A stretch of 64,000 nt of DNA, taken from contig CAUYUJ010003670.1 in the NCBI GenBank assembly GCA_963575745.1, positions 133,286 through 197,285 on the forward strand, in the 5' to 3' direction. Both the position numbers and the translations under genes were made by a program. This stretch comes from Prorocentrum cordatum (lineage: Eukaryota > Sar > Dinophyceae > Prorocentrales > Prorocentraceae). A model generated the notes under the pieces. The model did not search any database. It was not told the origin of the DNA and saw nothing but the letters and a program-made list of their open reading frames with translations. Position 1 is the stretch's first letter; each line of letters starts with the position of its first letter. Shown piece by piece: positions 41,507 through 54,537 of the stretch.

Positions 41507-42650
41507 GACATGGCGCCTCCCGCCGTCGTCAGTTTCGGCGCGGATGTCAGCGGGATCCACACGGGCCCCGTAACATGTCTCCTACATTATTTGGCACAAT
41601 GGTGGTTCGAAAACCTAGACAATGATATACAGCTCCAACAAGACCTCGTTGATGGAGTTCCGGGCGCAGCCGAGCGAGCGCAGCGACAGCGTCCTCGCCA
41701 GATGGGAGATCGCCAGGATGGAGGCGGACGGAGCGGGCTTCGGCCTGGGCAATTTCCAACTCCCGTTCGCCGCGCTGGTGCGAGCCCGACGGTTTCCCCC
41801 GGAAATGTTGCATCCTTCTTTCAGCCGTTGAATGGTCAGACGCCACGCGTTCAACAGCAATGTGACGACCTCTTGGCATAATTGCGACGGCGGCGGCTTA
41901 TTGCGGAACGGATGCGGGGGAACAGTGCGCAATCGATGGGGGGGCCATGGGCTGACGCGCATGTCGCGGAGACGTATGTGACTGGTGAACTTCCTGGAGA
42001 GCAACGCGAATGAGTACCCGTACCGGGACTGTAGTCTACCCCTGTTGGTCAGGGCGCCCGAGGAATCTCGGCCGCCTGGGCCCCGCTTGCGACGCCGGCT
42101 GCACCTGCGGCGACGCCGGCAGCCAAGTTGTGGGGGGGGGCCCTGCTGAAGAGGACGACAGTGGCACGGGCGCGGATGCTGTCTTCTCCAACTACGACGC
42201 TGATTCTACTTGGGACGACCTTGCCGACCTACCAGAGGACCAACGCGCCCGAGAGTCATTTTACTTCGGGCAGCCTTGTAATTTCGGGCGGCCACGCTAT
42301 ATGCGCGAGCCCGATCGCCCAGCGCGACGCCGTTTGAAGCGCGCTCTCATGCGTAGACGGCGCGATGGCCGAGGAGGGCGGAGGCGCCTCGCCGGCAAGG
42401 GCCTCCAAACGTACGCCGCGCCCTCGCAGATGAAGCATGCGAGGAGCTCTTTCTGCGGAGGTCGTGGCAGAGGCCGAGGCGAGGGCGCGCGCGGCAGATC
42501 GCGACCGTCGGGCATGGGAATAGGCCGCCGTCAGAACCCCATCGGCAAGGACGACCAGGTCGTGAAGTGCATCTTGCTCGTGAGTGCCCTCGCTCACCAG
42601 GTGCGGCGCTCGCTGCGTCAGAGCCTTACTCGCAGGCGCTGTTGAGTACC
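41507..42650 (+). pseudogene. Ty1/copia-like Gag relic
   Basis: In one frame, TSLMEFRAQPSERSDSVLAR and AGFGLGNFQLPFAALVRAR (41637-41800). In the next, FQPLNGQTPRVQQQCDDLL (41815-41875). In a third, ADSTWDDLADLPEDQRARE (about 42196-42252). Then a basic GRGRGRGEGARGR stretch, and HLARECPRSPG (about 42569-42602), the second half of a CCHC zinc knuckle. The order and motifs match dinoflagellate copia Gag. At least three frames are needed and an internal stop ends LLA, so it is dead. It abuts the right end of the DIRS-like element, and its N-terminus is missing. Confidence 0.55.
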
Positions 42651-45180
42651 TCGACTTGCCTGAATTCCACCGTCGGGGGCGCCTCTTCTTCATCGAAGTC
42701 GCCGAGGAGTATTTTTATCTTGTATTCCACGACGTGTATGAGCACTACCAGCTGGGCGCGTCATCCTCCATCAGCGATTCGATGCCGGGCGTGCAGCCGT
42801 GCTCTCGCGGTTCCGAGGGCGATCGCAACCGCCGGCTCGTTGGCGCGCGACCCGGGATGGCGGGCCCGGAGTGCGAGGCGCCACTGCCGAGCCGTGCCTC
42901 TTTTGAAAAAACATGGTCACGTCGCGTATTGCGAGGTAGTGGATGGCGACGGGCCCGGCCCAAATGCGTTGTCCTCGCGCCCGCGGGGCCGTGGCTCTCC
43001 TCCATGGGGGCGGGCCCGAGACCTCTCCCCCCTCTTGCCTTGGCAGTTGGCTGCCGCGACAATTTCCATGGGGCATGATCCCACGTGGTCAATACTTGCC
43101 GAATCGAACGGGTGAATGTTTCACGCTTTTGGGCGCGGCAGCTGCGCGTCGCCCCGCATGCGGCCCGCGCGTGTGGCGCAGCGGTGTGATGACCGACGCC
43201 CTGCGTGCATTTTCCTTCGCGCGTCGACAGGGCATTGCTCCGGGGAGAGTCAGGGGGACTAGCGTGGAATACCTTTACTTCGAATCGGGGCGCAGTCATC
43301 TTGATCGCCCAGATTACTACGCCGATGCAGGTGATGACGACGTAAGAGCGAGGCGCGGGTGGGGCCATTCAGCTGATGTGCCGTGAGCCGACTCGCCCTG
43401 CTTCCCATGCGACGACCCAGGCGCGCGGCATCTTATCGGGCTCGCGGCCCGCCCGCAGGATCCGCTGGATGCTTGGAGTCTGGCCCAGGGAGGGTGCGAC
43501 GGCCTTTCGCGCACGTCTCGAATTCCTGGGCTCGTTAGGGGCCCGCGTTTTGTCATTGAGCTTCATCATAAAGACTGTCCTTCTCACTATATGCATGGGT
43601 CTTCCATACTTATGCATTTGATATCCATGCGCGAGGGCAACCCGACGACTTACTTGCGCTGACCACGTCGCGCCTGGAAGTATGCTGCATTGGTGGCGCA
43701 GACGGCGCCGAGGATGCATCGCGACCCAGCTCTTGCAACATGCCCGGGATGGGCGAGAAGAAGCGGCGCAGCTGCTGCAACTGCTTCGCGGGATTTCGTC
43801 GATTTCAACCCGGCGAGGAACGCGCGCGGCCCTGAACCGCACCCGCGACATCCTGCTGTCCAAGCACGCTGGGCGTTCCAAGAGTGGATGCGTCGGAACT
43901 GCAACAATTACAAAGGCGGCGCGATCCCTGCGCCCCCTGTGTGGCGGCGACCAAACCCAGGGACATTGGTACCTGGAGTGCATCAATCGGCATATCCACG
44001 TCCAGGCAACTCCTTTGATGGCGGAGAGGCGCGCGCTGCCCTGTGCGTGATTGACGTGGTGGAAGGTGAGGGCCGCGACGACGATCCTCATTCACCGCGT
44101 CCACCGCGAGGAGATCGAGGTGCCCCTGGGCCGAGCGATTCCCTGGCCAGGGTGTTCGCAGGGGGAGTGGGCGCACGCGTCGAGGTCACTCGACCCGCGC
44201 TCTCGAGGCGATCAATCGACGCGCCGAACGGCGCCTTATCATTGATGAGTGCTCCCTCAGACGAACAGGTCGGTGCCGCTGCCGGCCATGGGGAGATCAT
44301 CGCGTGGATTGATTGCCGTGGCCAAAGCAATGCGCCAATCCGGCCGATGGCGGCGCGACCCTCGGGCGAAATCCTGCGGCGCGCAGACGAGGGGCTGGGC
44401 CGAGCTGCGGGGAATTGCGCTGCCCGAACTAGTTTTGAACCTGCAGCCGAAGACGGCCCGGCGCGCGCGCCTGGGGGGCGGCGGAACTGTTCGAGTTCAT
44501 CGCGAAGATTAACTACCTCATCTCGCAGCCAATCGCCAGGGGGGGCCAGGGAAATCGGTGCCGACGCCAGTCGAACCCCCGCGCCACTAGGGTTCAGGAG
44601 AGTGACTCTGAAGGAGTCGAATGAAGCAACCCTTGTCAGGCGTCTTGCAAGCCGCGAGGAAGCGCGAAGCATCGCCGCCGTCGGACGCGCCCGGGCCCAA
44701 TGTACTTGCGCCCGCCCACGCGAAAGCCCCAGCCAGAGCCGCGGGGGAAGCGAGAGAGCCGCCGGGAAAGCTGTCGCGCACTCCGACTCCGACTCAATCC
44801 TCAGCATGATCTCGAGCATCAAGCCGAGGAGGTTTCAAGGAAGCCGACCGAACGAAGACTATGTCATTCGGCGACGTTGAGGAGAGGGCGGAAGGGGCGC
44901 GTGCGACCCCTGAGGGAGGTGCCGCTGGAGCAGGTGCCAGTATTTCTGGATTGGAACAATTTTTGACAAACCCGACAAGGACAGCATCTACGCATCTTTT
45001 GAGTCTCAGGTAAAGTCCGGCTGCAGAGCGGTGTTCGACGCACTTGGAAAAAAGGGCCCAGGATATCGGCTTCGGTGCCGAATTCCCCCCCCTGCGTTTT
45101 AAAGGATTTTGTTTTGTGGGGGGCGGGGCGCGTCGTCAGCTTGCTGCTGGTATCGGCGTGGTATGCCCGCTGTGCTTTTC
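42651..45180. other. unrecognised; may hold decayed copia Pol
   Basis: The longest frame is 43690-44880 (396 codons, plus), of plausible but unrecognised composition (proline/arginine/serine-rich). I see no protease, integrase or RT motif. Given the Gag relic just upstream, decayed Pol is a reasonable guess, but the sequence does not show it. Confidence 0.3.
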
Positions 45181-45183
45181 CTC

Positions 45184-45322
45184 GGCACTGCCTCCCCTCT
45201 CCTCTCCTGACCTCTCCTCTCCTCTCCTCTCCTCTCCTCTCCTCTCCTCTCCTCTCCTCTCCTCTCCTCTCTCCTCTCCTCTCCTCTCCTCTCCTCTCCT
45301 CTCTTTTTTTTTTTTTTTTTTT

Positions 45323-45359
<37 letters not shown>

Positions 45360-45363
45360 GTTT

Positions 45364-45423
<60 letters not shown>

Positions 45424-45435
45424 TCTCTCCCTCCG
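45184..45435. repeat. pyrimidine tracts: (CTCTC)n, poly-T, (CT)n
   Basis: CTCTC/CTCCT pentamers to about 45302, an uninterrupted T-run of about 20, then CT dinucleotides interrupted by TTTTTGTTTT. All pyrimidine on the plus strand. Confidence 0.95.
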
Positions 45436-45439
45436 CCGC

Positions 45440-45830
45440 CCCCTCGGCCTTAACGTCGGCCTGGGCCAAGCTTGGGCCTCGGCCTAACCTAGCTTTTGGC
45501 CCAGCCAGAATTTCGCCGAAACCTAGCCTAAGCCTGAGCTTGCCCAGCCTCAGCCTCTGCCTCAGCCGAGCCTAAGCCTGGCCTAAGCTTCGGCCTCAAC
45601 CTCAGCCTCGGCCTCAGCCTCGGCCCGCGCCTAAGCGCCAGCCGCCGCCAAGCCTGAGCATCAGCCTGAGCCGGCCTGGCCGAGGCCCATCCTAAGCCTC
45701 AGCCTCGCCGGAGCCTCGGCCTCAGTCTATGCCTCGGCCTAACATGAGGCTGAATCTCAGCCTTAGCCTCGGGCCGAGCCTAGCCTCGGCCTCAGCCTCA
45801 GCCAAAGCCTAGCCTGAGCCTCAACCCCAT
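45440..45830. repeat. degenerate hexamer satellite (AGCCTC/GGCCTA)
   Basis: About 390 bases of six-base words AGCCTC, GGCCTC, AGCCTA and AGCCTG in mixed order. Confidence 0.85.
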
Positions 45831-47530
45831 TATTGCTATTAGAATACTCGGGTATAACTATTATCACATTTCTACACAGATGCTATTCTGTTACTACGAC
45901 TGCCCACATGAGGACTTCAACAGTACGGCCGTACCATAGTGCTGTTACACGACTGAAGTATTGCAATCGCGTGCTGCCCCTCCAGCCACCTTTACAGTGT
46001 TACCACCACTACAGCACCAGAGTGTTATTTCGATTTCAATAGAATGTTACACATACAGTGTATTACGGCAATGCAGTATTAGTGTACGGCTACCTTGCTT
46101 GAGTACTCCAATGTTAGAGCTCCACTACTACTACTGCCTGTGCCCGAGTACTTTTTCTACATATCTAAAGTACCACGACTGCAGTGCTACAACAGTCCCA
46201 GTGCTGTAGTACTTTTTATTGCAGTGCCACCACTGCAGCACTACCGTAGTATGGTGCTACAGCCGTGCTGCGATAATGCGGCATTTGGTAATTCCTATTG
46301 CAGTACTGTAGCACACTCGCTGCAGAAAGCCGCACAGCACTGCTCATGCGAACACTGCGCTAGAGCCCTGCATCTACAGTGCCACAATTTCAATACATGA
46401 TGATTCCAAAAGGGTGCAGCATTTGTCGTACAGCGCTGCCGCGAAAACCATTGCAGTCCGAGGCTGCTACTACTGTGCTTGGGTACTACAGTCGTGGGCC
46501 ACTTCTACTACAACACGGCAGTGCGAATACTACAGCAAGCACTAAGGAGTATATTCTTTACTGCAAGACCTGAGTACACAGGGCTATTACAGTGTTGCCA
46601 TTTAGTGCAATTGTACACTCACTGCAGGCAATCGTAGAGTACTGTTCGCGCGCATACTGTACTTGAGTACTGCGTCTACAGTGCCGCTGCTGCAACAGTA
46701 CAGCACGACTTGCTCATGCCGCAGCGCTCTTCCTTCAGGATTACCGCTTAACCACTCGACTTCGAGGGTGATATTACCGTGTTCGAACACTGCAGTGGTG
46801 GACTACTTCTACTTCAACGCGACAGTGCGACTACTGAAGCAAGCACTAGACTGACCTTTACTGCATGGCCTGGGTACTACTGGTGCTATTACTTTAGTAT
46901 TGCTACTACTATCGCTAGTACAGCTACTACAGGACCACTACAGTGCTGTCACTTCATTAATGCACTGCGACTAGTGGCTCAGCACGGTATGGACGTATCA
47001 CCAATACAGTACTAGAGTGCCACTAATGCAATACTCCTGCTAGAGCATTGAATTTCCGACTAGTACAGCGCTACCGCTACAGCACTACAGTACTATAACA
47101 CTACAACAGTGCTGCGAGTCTGCGGCGCTGGAGTATTCGTGTTGCAGTGCTGTAGTACGCCCGCTGCAGATAATCGCACAGTACTACTCTTGAGAGTTCT
47201 GTAGTAGAGTGCTGCTTCTACAGCGCCACTACTACAACAGTGCAGCACTGTTCCACAGTTGTACAGCATACTCCCTACATCACTGCCATTCAAGTAATAG
47301 AGATCGAGGATGCTACTACTGCTGTGCTCGAGCGTTGCAGTAGTGGACTACGTCTACTTCGGTACTACAGTGCGACTACTACAGCAAATGCTAGAGTATG
47401 ACCTTTGTTGTGATACCTGAGAAGTGCCACTGCAACTGCAGGACTACTGCATTGCTGCCACTTCATTAATGCATAACTACTACTGGCTTACCTCGGAATC
47501 AAAGTACCACCAGTGCAGTACTAGAACTGC
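45831..47530. repeat. 1.7 kb degenerate satellite rich in TACTACAGTGC words
   Basis: Words such as CTACAGTGC, CTACTACTGC, TACAGTACT and GCAGTACTAC recur in irregular order over about 1.7 kb. GC is lower than in most of the window. The short open frames in it have no motif. Confidence 0.75.
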
Positions 47531-47539
47531 AATGCGATT

Positions 47540-48400
47540 GCAATGCAGCGCAAAGCAATGCGATTGCAACGCGGTGCAATGCGACGACCTCTATGCAATG
47601 CGATTGAAGGGGGGCGGGAGGGAGGAAGGGGGGGCAGGGTGGGAGGGGGGGGAATGGGAGCTTGTGCGCGTGAAACCGAACGGCACGCGAAGAACTTCAA
47701 AAACGCAGGGGGGGGATTCGGCCCCGCAACCAGATCGATCATCGTGCTTAAAGGCGAGAGGCGACTGCCATCTGTGGCAGATAAGGTGGCTGAAGCAAAG
47801 GACGAGGCTCTTGCTGAAAGTTTCCGCCTGCAGCGCGTGAAGCACGAAGCGAAGATTCTCTCGCGGGGGACTTCGAGCCTGCGGGTGAATCGCAGAGGCC
47901 GCCATCGCCATCGAGACGCACCCGGCCCCAGTATGCCGCCGGCAAAGATAAAGACGTGGAATGGCAGCCCAACCTGCGACCTGCATCTGGAAAGGCAACG
48001 GGCGCGCCGGCCATCGAGGTGACCCCGGCAGCGATCGAGCCAACGACGTGGGCGTGCTGCGAGCACTTCGAGATTCGCGTCGGGTCATGCGACGAGATGA
48101 GGGCCGTGCTCAACGACGCCCAAGCAGCTAGCTCTGGCTCTGGAGCTCGGGGGAACCCGACCGCTGCAGGGTCGGGCTCGAGCGCTCGGGGAGACCCGGC
48201 CGTTGCTGACAGGGTCTGGGCGTCCAAATGTGTGGTGGGAGCTCGACGTTCCCACGCATCTGTCGGGCCATGGTGGTCTTCCGAAGGGCTCGAGCAAGGG
48301 CGAAACCAGAGGTGAAGGCGACCCTGACAGGCCACGATGAATATGACAACGTGTTCCGCCTAGGCAACGAGGGCCTTGATATCGTGACAGAAGCCGCCGG
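47540..48400. other. unrecognised ORF region
   Basis: After a GCAATGCGATTGCAA-like short repeat (47530-47605), a plus-strand frame (47543-48022) and a second (47956-48315) are open. Around 47770-47850 the composition is lysine/glutamate-rich and looks protein-like. Domain not recognised. Confidence 0.25.
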
Positions 48401-48404
48401 TGCC

Positions 48405-48760
48405 CTTGGATCGCACCCCAAGTCCCACGGTGAGAAGGTCTCCGAATTCCTGTCTCGGCTTCTCCGCCGCGCCATGATGAATGACCAACAGAGGCGTGGG
48501 TGGCGATTGAAGACCTGCGCCCGCGGCGAAGCGCGGGTGGACGTCGACGAGATGGCCTATCGCCGCGACGGAGGAGGTCGGCGCATATCGCACTGGTTCG
48601 CGAATGCACTGCGGACCAGTTCGTGTGCATCGCCGACTTCGTCTCAGAGGGCTGTCGGAAGAAGCGGGCTGAATGCCGCGTCCGGAGGAACGCCGACGAA
48701 AGGGGCGGCGCTGGATCCGCGCCGCTCAGGGCCGCGGAGCGGGCGCGGATTTAGAAACCG
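48405..48760 (+). pseudogene. possible Tpt1-like fragment, very degenerate
   Basis: GEKVSEFLSRLLRR (about 48430) resembles the first helix of Tpt1/KptA enzymes (KLSKxLSxxLRH). GEARVDVDEM (about 48528) resembles the GWVDVDEL strand, and an adjacent frame has IALVRECTADQF near 48590. Each match is weak; the order is right. If real, it is a frameshifted relic of the same family as the fragment at 3277. Confidence 0.28.
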
Positions 48761-50419
48761 ACAAAGTTGACGAGGTCATCGACCTGAACGATCTGGGCGC
48801 GGAAACGCTCGCGCGAGTGATGGTCCATGGCGTGTCGAGTCGGGCACTGCGTCGCATTTTCCGCGGCCCCGCTGGCGGCGCATCGCGCCGCCGACGACGC
48901 AGCGGCCGCGGCGGCGGCGGCCGCGACGTGGCACGCTCCATCCAGTGCCAATCGCTTGGCAAGAACATCACCAGTGGTTTTAGAAGAATATCGGCTATGG
49001 CTAGATGCATTTTGAACGAGGAGCTCCAGATGGACTACGTGCGCGCGCGCAGGTCCAAGACGAGGTGCTACTGACGCGTGGTCGCGATGGAAATTTTCTC
49101 GCGAACCACCTCAATGAGGTCGTGAACCTGGACCAGAACGCGGCGTGGCACATCCCGCGAGAAGGGTCGATTCGAGCCTCGCCCTGGCCACTGCGCAGGA
49201 ATGCCATCGACGACGGTTGGAGGACACGCGCAAACGACGAATGGAAATCGTTACATGTGGCAATTCCAAGACGGGCTTCACCGCCGCTACCAGCGGAACG
49301 AGCTCCAAGCCTTACACCACCACCAGGGTGACCACCTCAGTTCGAATTCATTCGCCTAGAGATCCGACGACACCACCAGGGCCGATTCGCTCGCGGAGAC
49401 ACGACGAAAAATGCGTCGAACAAGACTGTGGCGAACGAGAAGAAGCCCCTCTTTGGCCAGACGACTCGCCTGATCATTGATTCGCGCGAGGTCGCCCCTG
49501 CGCCGCGTGGTGGTTCAGCGCCAGCATCAGTGGCATCAACGCAACCGCTGCCGCGAGAGCCAGTGGGCGCCGTTGTACTACGTGACCCTTGGAAGGGTGG
49601 TGGGCCGAGCCCACAGGGCCTAGTCAACCTTCTGCGACACGCGTGGCTAGAATGGTTAAACTAACAACAACAACAGCAGCATCCGCGACGAGCTCCATCA
49701 GCGGCGGCCGCAGTTCGCGGAGACGCGATCGACCGACAAGATCAATCACTCCAGGGTCTGAACCATTGCCGCCTGAGAGTCGGCGCCGACGAGGTCCGGG
49801 ACCGTTTTCGCACGCAGCGAGGGGCAGGAGATCTATTCGATGAATCCGATCGGCGGCAACGAGCACTGTTGCAACAGCAAGCTGCTGCTCGCGCCGCTAG
49901 GAGGCCCCGCAACGGCAGGGTCTCCCCATTACCTCGGACGAGTGGGCGCCGCCATGCGCCCGGTGCCCCGGCCTTGCCACCGACGATCGCTCGCTGTATG
50001 TGCGCGCGATTTTTGCGCGACCTGGTTGCGTGGCTTTGCAGCGTCCGCCGTGCGGACCTGCTGGCCCGCTAGTAATTCCGAATTTTTTCGCTCGACAGTC
50101 GGGGCGACCGCGCGTCGATCCACCAGCGAACCGACCGAGCAACATATACCTACGACAGTCTGTGGACGAATCACAACAGCTATCGGCCACGAGCGTAGGT
50201 GCTCGCACACTCCTCCCACGTGCAGCCAACGACCCGGGCGATCCGACCGAGGGTGAACCGGCTGCAACCCCAGATGTGACCGCGCAATAACATTCGTGAA
50301 CTGTGCCATCTGACATCCAGGACATCCGCGTTGCGCAGCAGATGGCGATGCGACGCGTTGCACTTTTGGAGATGCAGCGCCAGCGGCGACGGGGCAAGGT
50401 GAGAGGCCGCGGAAACGAC
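48761..50419. other. no gene recognised; probably decayed copia Gag
   Basis: Many short frames on both strands. Position just upstream of the RING/protease modules predicts a Gag here, but I cannot identify one. Confidence 0.25.
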
Positions 50420-50424
50420 GGCTG

Positions 50425-50700
50425 GTGGGCGCAGTATCCAATGAGCTTTGTGGACCTCACATAGTTCATCACGCAGCGCCCCGGGAGGATGCTGCAGTAA
50501 CCGGGTATCACGATAACGACCGCGTCTGCAGTATCTGTCTGCATTGCTTTTCTCCAGGTGCGTTTCTCGTGAGGCGTAGATGCAACCGTCTATTTCGCGA
50601 AGAATGCTGGCACATGTGAATGACAAGTTTGATGAGAGACGATCCTCCTGACTGTCCCATCAGTCGAGCACCGGGACATGCGAAGGCTGTACCCCCGTTC
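50425..50700 (+). pseudogene. RING-finger-like module of the copia relic
   Basis: RVCSICLHCFSPGAFLVRRRC (starting about 50522) and LFREECW give the first zinc ligands of a RING-H2 (C-x2-C ... C-x-[H] ... C). A TGA at 50617 follows, and DCPIS past it stands where the last C-x2-C would be. The usual histidine is asparagine or arginine, and the last cysteine is serine. RING domains bind E2 ubiquitin-conjugating enzymes, but this copy has lost ligands. It is positioned between Gag and protease. Confidence 0.45.
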
Positions 50701-50939
50701 CCTGGCGCATCCCCCGCGGGGGAAATCGCTGGCCCCTTTGCGGCGCTGCGATGGCAGCGAGGAAGGCCGCGACGTCAACAACGGGCAGGGCCATCAGCTA
50801 CCGCATCAGCTACTACGCCACCATCGCCGCCACGCGCTGTGCCGACCAGTGCAATCATGTGGTGGTATACCACGGGCTATGTATACTCAGGGTCAATTCT
50901 TGTCGTGGACAACAACTCAGGACCCTGACCTATCCCATC

Positions 50940-51470
50940 TGTCGCATGGCGAGCTCGCTGACAAGACCACCTGGCGGGAATGGGAGCTTGACTGGGAATC
51001 GTTGAGACACGGCCCCAGGAGCTGCAGGCATCAGAACTACCTCTCGGACAGAACTGCCGAACTGCCGGCCATCTGTGCCAGTGGACCTCGGATCTCGTAT
51101 CAACCCAATTGGGGGTGAGATATTGGAGCATGAATTAATTCAACGGGGCCATTGCAAAGTATGGTCTGGCCACTGCGCTCTCGAGGCGGCAAACTTTTTG
51201 ACTGTTAACAGAGTTGGGCACGGGTCTACACCTTGCGACGGCTTCGCTAACGCTCCTATCGCGGCCAAGCGCCAAGACCGTAGTCAACGGGGCACTTTCC
51301 TGGATAACGTCGCAATGGCCTCCTCCTTGGCATGGCGTCGATGCATGACAAAGACGCAGCCACTGTGCTACGAAAGGGGGATGAAAATATGACACTTCCA
51401 GGGGGCGAGGGCCACTCCATCAAAATACATCGGTCAGCAAAGATTATCGACGCGCTGTGATGCCAACCGA
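50940..51470 (+). pseudogene. retroviral-type aspartic protease-like domain
   Basis: PVDLGSRINPIG (about 51078) stands where retropepsins have DTG/DSG. The aspartate (51083-51085) is present but Thr/Ser is replaced by Leu, a variant I associate with dinoflagellate elements. Further on, GHGSTPCDGFANAPIAAKR (about 51218) and a LPGGEGHSIKIH-like segment in another frame (about 51393) fit the rest of that module. Role: processing the polyprotein. The frame ends TGA at 51392 with homologous sequence continuing in another frame. Confidence 0.45.
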
Positions 51471-51829
51471 GGCCAACAGTGGCAATCGAGGACATTCTAC
51501 CCACAGCCAGGCAGAGTCTTCTTCTTCAGCGCGAGGGGGACAGGTTGCCACCGGCCCGATGGCAACTTGCTCCAACAATGGCCACTCAGCATGTGCAGCC
51601 TCGCGCCCTCGTTATTTCAGACGTTCGCATGCCTTGCGCCATGCTCCGCCGGCGCCGCGTTTTTCGTGCCGGGATATGCCGCGACGAGTTAGTGACATCG
51701 GATGACATGCGTTAATTTGGTATGCGCGAAAGACGGGATTACGCGCTACTGTGGAAAGAGGAGGTTTTAACCGTGTGCGGTGGGTTCTTAACCGTGCGCG
51801 CCGAACCAGATTTAAGTACCACACTCAAG

Positions 51830-53615
51830 TACCAGACTAATGTACCAGACTCATGTTCCAGACGAAAGTACCATAGTAATGTACCAGACTAGCGGTACCA
51901 GTCTAGCGGTACCAGACGGAAGTGCCAGACTAGTGTGCCATACTCAAGTGCCAGACTCGTGTATCAGACTCAGGTGGCATCCAGACTTCTGCGCCATATT
52001 CGCAGCACCAGCGTAATTTGCCAGACTATTAAATCTAGTAGACAACTGGTACCAGACTAACGGCACCAGACTAAAGTACCAGACAAGCAATGGACGAAAA
52101 TACCAGCACTAGCAGTTCCAGATTAGCAGTGCCAGACTAGGGGTGTCAGACCAGCGGTGCCAGACTAGCGGTGCTACATTTTTTCCAGACTCGCGGTGCC
52201 AGACTAACGGTGCCAGACTAGCGGTGCCAGGCTACTGCGCCAGACTAGCGGTGCCAGGGCAATGTGCCAGATGAAAGTGCCAGACTATCGGTGCAAGGCT
52301 AGCGGCACGAGACTACAGTGCCAGATTAGTGGTACCAGACTAAAGTGCCAGGCTAGCGGTGCCAGACTAGCGGTGCCAGACTCAAGTGCCAGGCTAGCGG
52401 TGCCAAACTAACGTGCCAGACATGCGGTGCCAGACGAAAGTGCCAGACTAGCAGTGCCAGACTAAAGTACCAGACTAATGTACCAGACTAGAGCACCAAA
52501 CTAATGTACCAGACCAGTGTACCCCGACTAACGGCGCCAGACTGATTGAGACTAGTGGCTCCAGACTAATGGCGCCAGACTCATGGCGCCAGATTAGGCG
52601 CCAGACTCCGTCAGCGTGGTGCCGAACTATTGAACCGGACAATTGTGCTAGATTAATGAACCAGATTAAGGTGCCAGACTAAAGTATTAGACTAGATGTC
52701 ACATACTAATGAACCGTATTTAAGTACCAGGCGAGCGGTGCCGGTCTCATGTACCAGGCTAGCGGCGCCAGACTAATGCGCCGGACTTGCGGTGCCAGAC
52801 TAAAGTGCCAGACTAATGTGCCAGACAAGAACCAGACCAGTGGTGCCAGACTAATGGCGCCAGATTATCGGCAATGGCGCCGGACTACTGGCGCCAGATA
52901 AGGGCGAATGGCGCCATGCTGACGGCGCCAGACTGACGGCGCCAGACAGACGGCGCCAGGCCAGATTAATGGCACCAGTCAAATGGTGCCGTGCTGATGG
53001 CACCAGACCGCTGACGCCAGACTAATGGCACCCGACTGATGGCGCCAGACGAGCAGTACCAGGCGAACGGCGCCAGACTAGCAGTACCAGACTAAAACGC
53101 CAGATTTCAGTACCAGACGAATGTACCAGACGGATGTACCAGACTAAAGTACCAGACGCATGCACCATATTCATGTACTAGGCTAAAGTGCCAGACTAAT
53201 GGCGCCAGACTGGTTGCGCCCGACTAGTGGCACCAGATGAGCGGTGCCAGACTAGCGTGCCAGACTAGTGGCACCAGACTGGCGGCGCCCGGCTCATGGC
53301 ACCAGACTAGCGGTACCAGACTAAAGTACCAGACTAAAGTACCAGCCTGATGGCACCAAAACTAATGGCACCAGACTCACGGCACCGGAGTAGCAGCATC
53401 AGACCAAAGCGCCACATAAGCGGCACCAGACGAGCAATACCAGATTGAAGCACCAGATTCACGGCACCAGGCTCGGAGACACATGGCACCAGACCAATGG
53501 CAACAGACAGATGGCACCAGACTCGTGTGGTGCCAGTGGTATCGGACACTCGTCTGGCACATTAGTCTGGTATATTCGTCTGTTGCATTAATCTGGTACC
53601 GCGCTCACGGTTAAG
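51830..53615. repeat. 1.8 kb satellite of a 14-base unit (GTGCCAGACTAGCG)
   Basis: Units read GTGCCAGACTAGCG with variants GTACCAGACTAATG and GCGCCAGACTAATG (14 bases; CCAGACTA is the stable core). It runs without interruption for about 1.8 kb. Sub-blocks favour 'GTGCC', 'GTACC' or 'GCGCC', so it may have grown by segmental duplication. It sits between the protease and methyltransferase-like parts of the copia relic. Confidence 0.9.
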
Positions 53616-54537
53616 CTTTACTCTCTACTGTGGATCAACACACTATTTTTTGGGTGCGTACGTGTACCTCACAAACGATCTGGACCACGCCAGCGGAAAC
53701 TCCAGGACATGGTGGCCGAGTCCAAAGACCTCGAGATGGACATCATCCTAGTATTGGGCCACCGGGATTTTTCGGGCATCTGCCGCCGATGCGTGAATTC
53801 GAGTGTGACAGTAACTTTGCAGTATTACGTATGCGGCTATGCCGCTTTGGGTACATGTTCGACAACAATATCAAGACCCCGAAAGGATACATACACACAT
53901 GTACAAATCGCATTATCACGGCGTATCCATACACGCACGTGGTCATGCCAGTGCCCAGTAGGCATCGCGAAGCATGTTTTCGACTGGTTCGGGAAAGCAG
54001 AACACCGCAGTAAGTGGAGACGCGGCGTCCTAATTAAGCTGATGGGCGCCCTCGCCAGCTCCTTCATGACATTCCACTAAGGCTTACACCTACCTCAGCC
54101 TGTGCAGGCGGCGCGACTCCAATGCTGCGCGCATCGTCAAATCGGTGGATGCTGATCCGAAGATGCCTGACGCGTTGACCAACGCAACCAGGTCATACAG
54201 GACATCCAAGTCAAGGAGACGCCCGTCGGATATGATCGAGAAGCACATCTACCACCTAGAGTCAATAATTTACGTGCACGACTGTGGATGGGGATGTTCG
54301 CAGCTGACAACCATCGCCCACAGAACCCGAGACAGGTCGTCATCCCAGGTGCCGAATCTTCCCCCCTCCGACCATGGCTGATGGAGGGTCCATTGTTTCT
54401 GTTTCTTCAGCTGCGCAATCAGATCATGGAACCGTGATCTCTTTCCCCACTGCCGCAATCATGCGACTGAAAGAATCATAAGAAAGACGCAGCAGCTGGC
54501 AGAAAGTCCAAGACAGTCCCCAAACACGTAGAAGAGG

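Noticed and set aside
43690-44880. 396-codon plus-strand frame as a host gene
   Set aside because: Composition is Pro/Arg/Ser-rich with no domain and it follows a dead copia Gag. I leave it as unrecognised.
51830-53615. Satellite considered as a CRISPR array
   Set aside because: The 14-base units are contiguous, with no spacers of constant length and no cas genes. Eukaryotic satellite.
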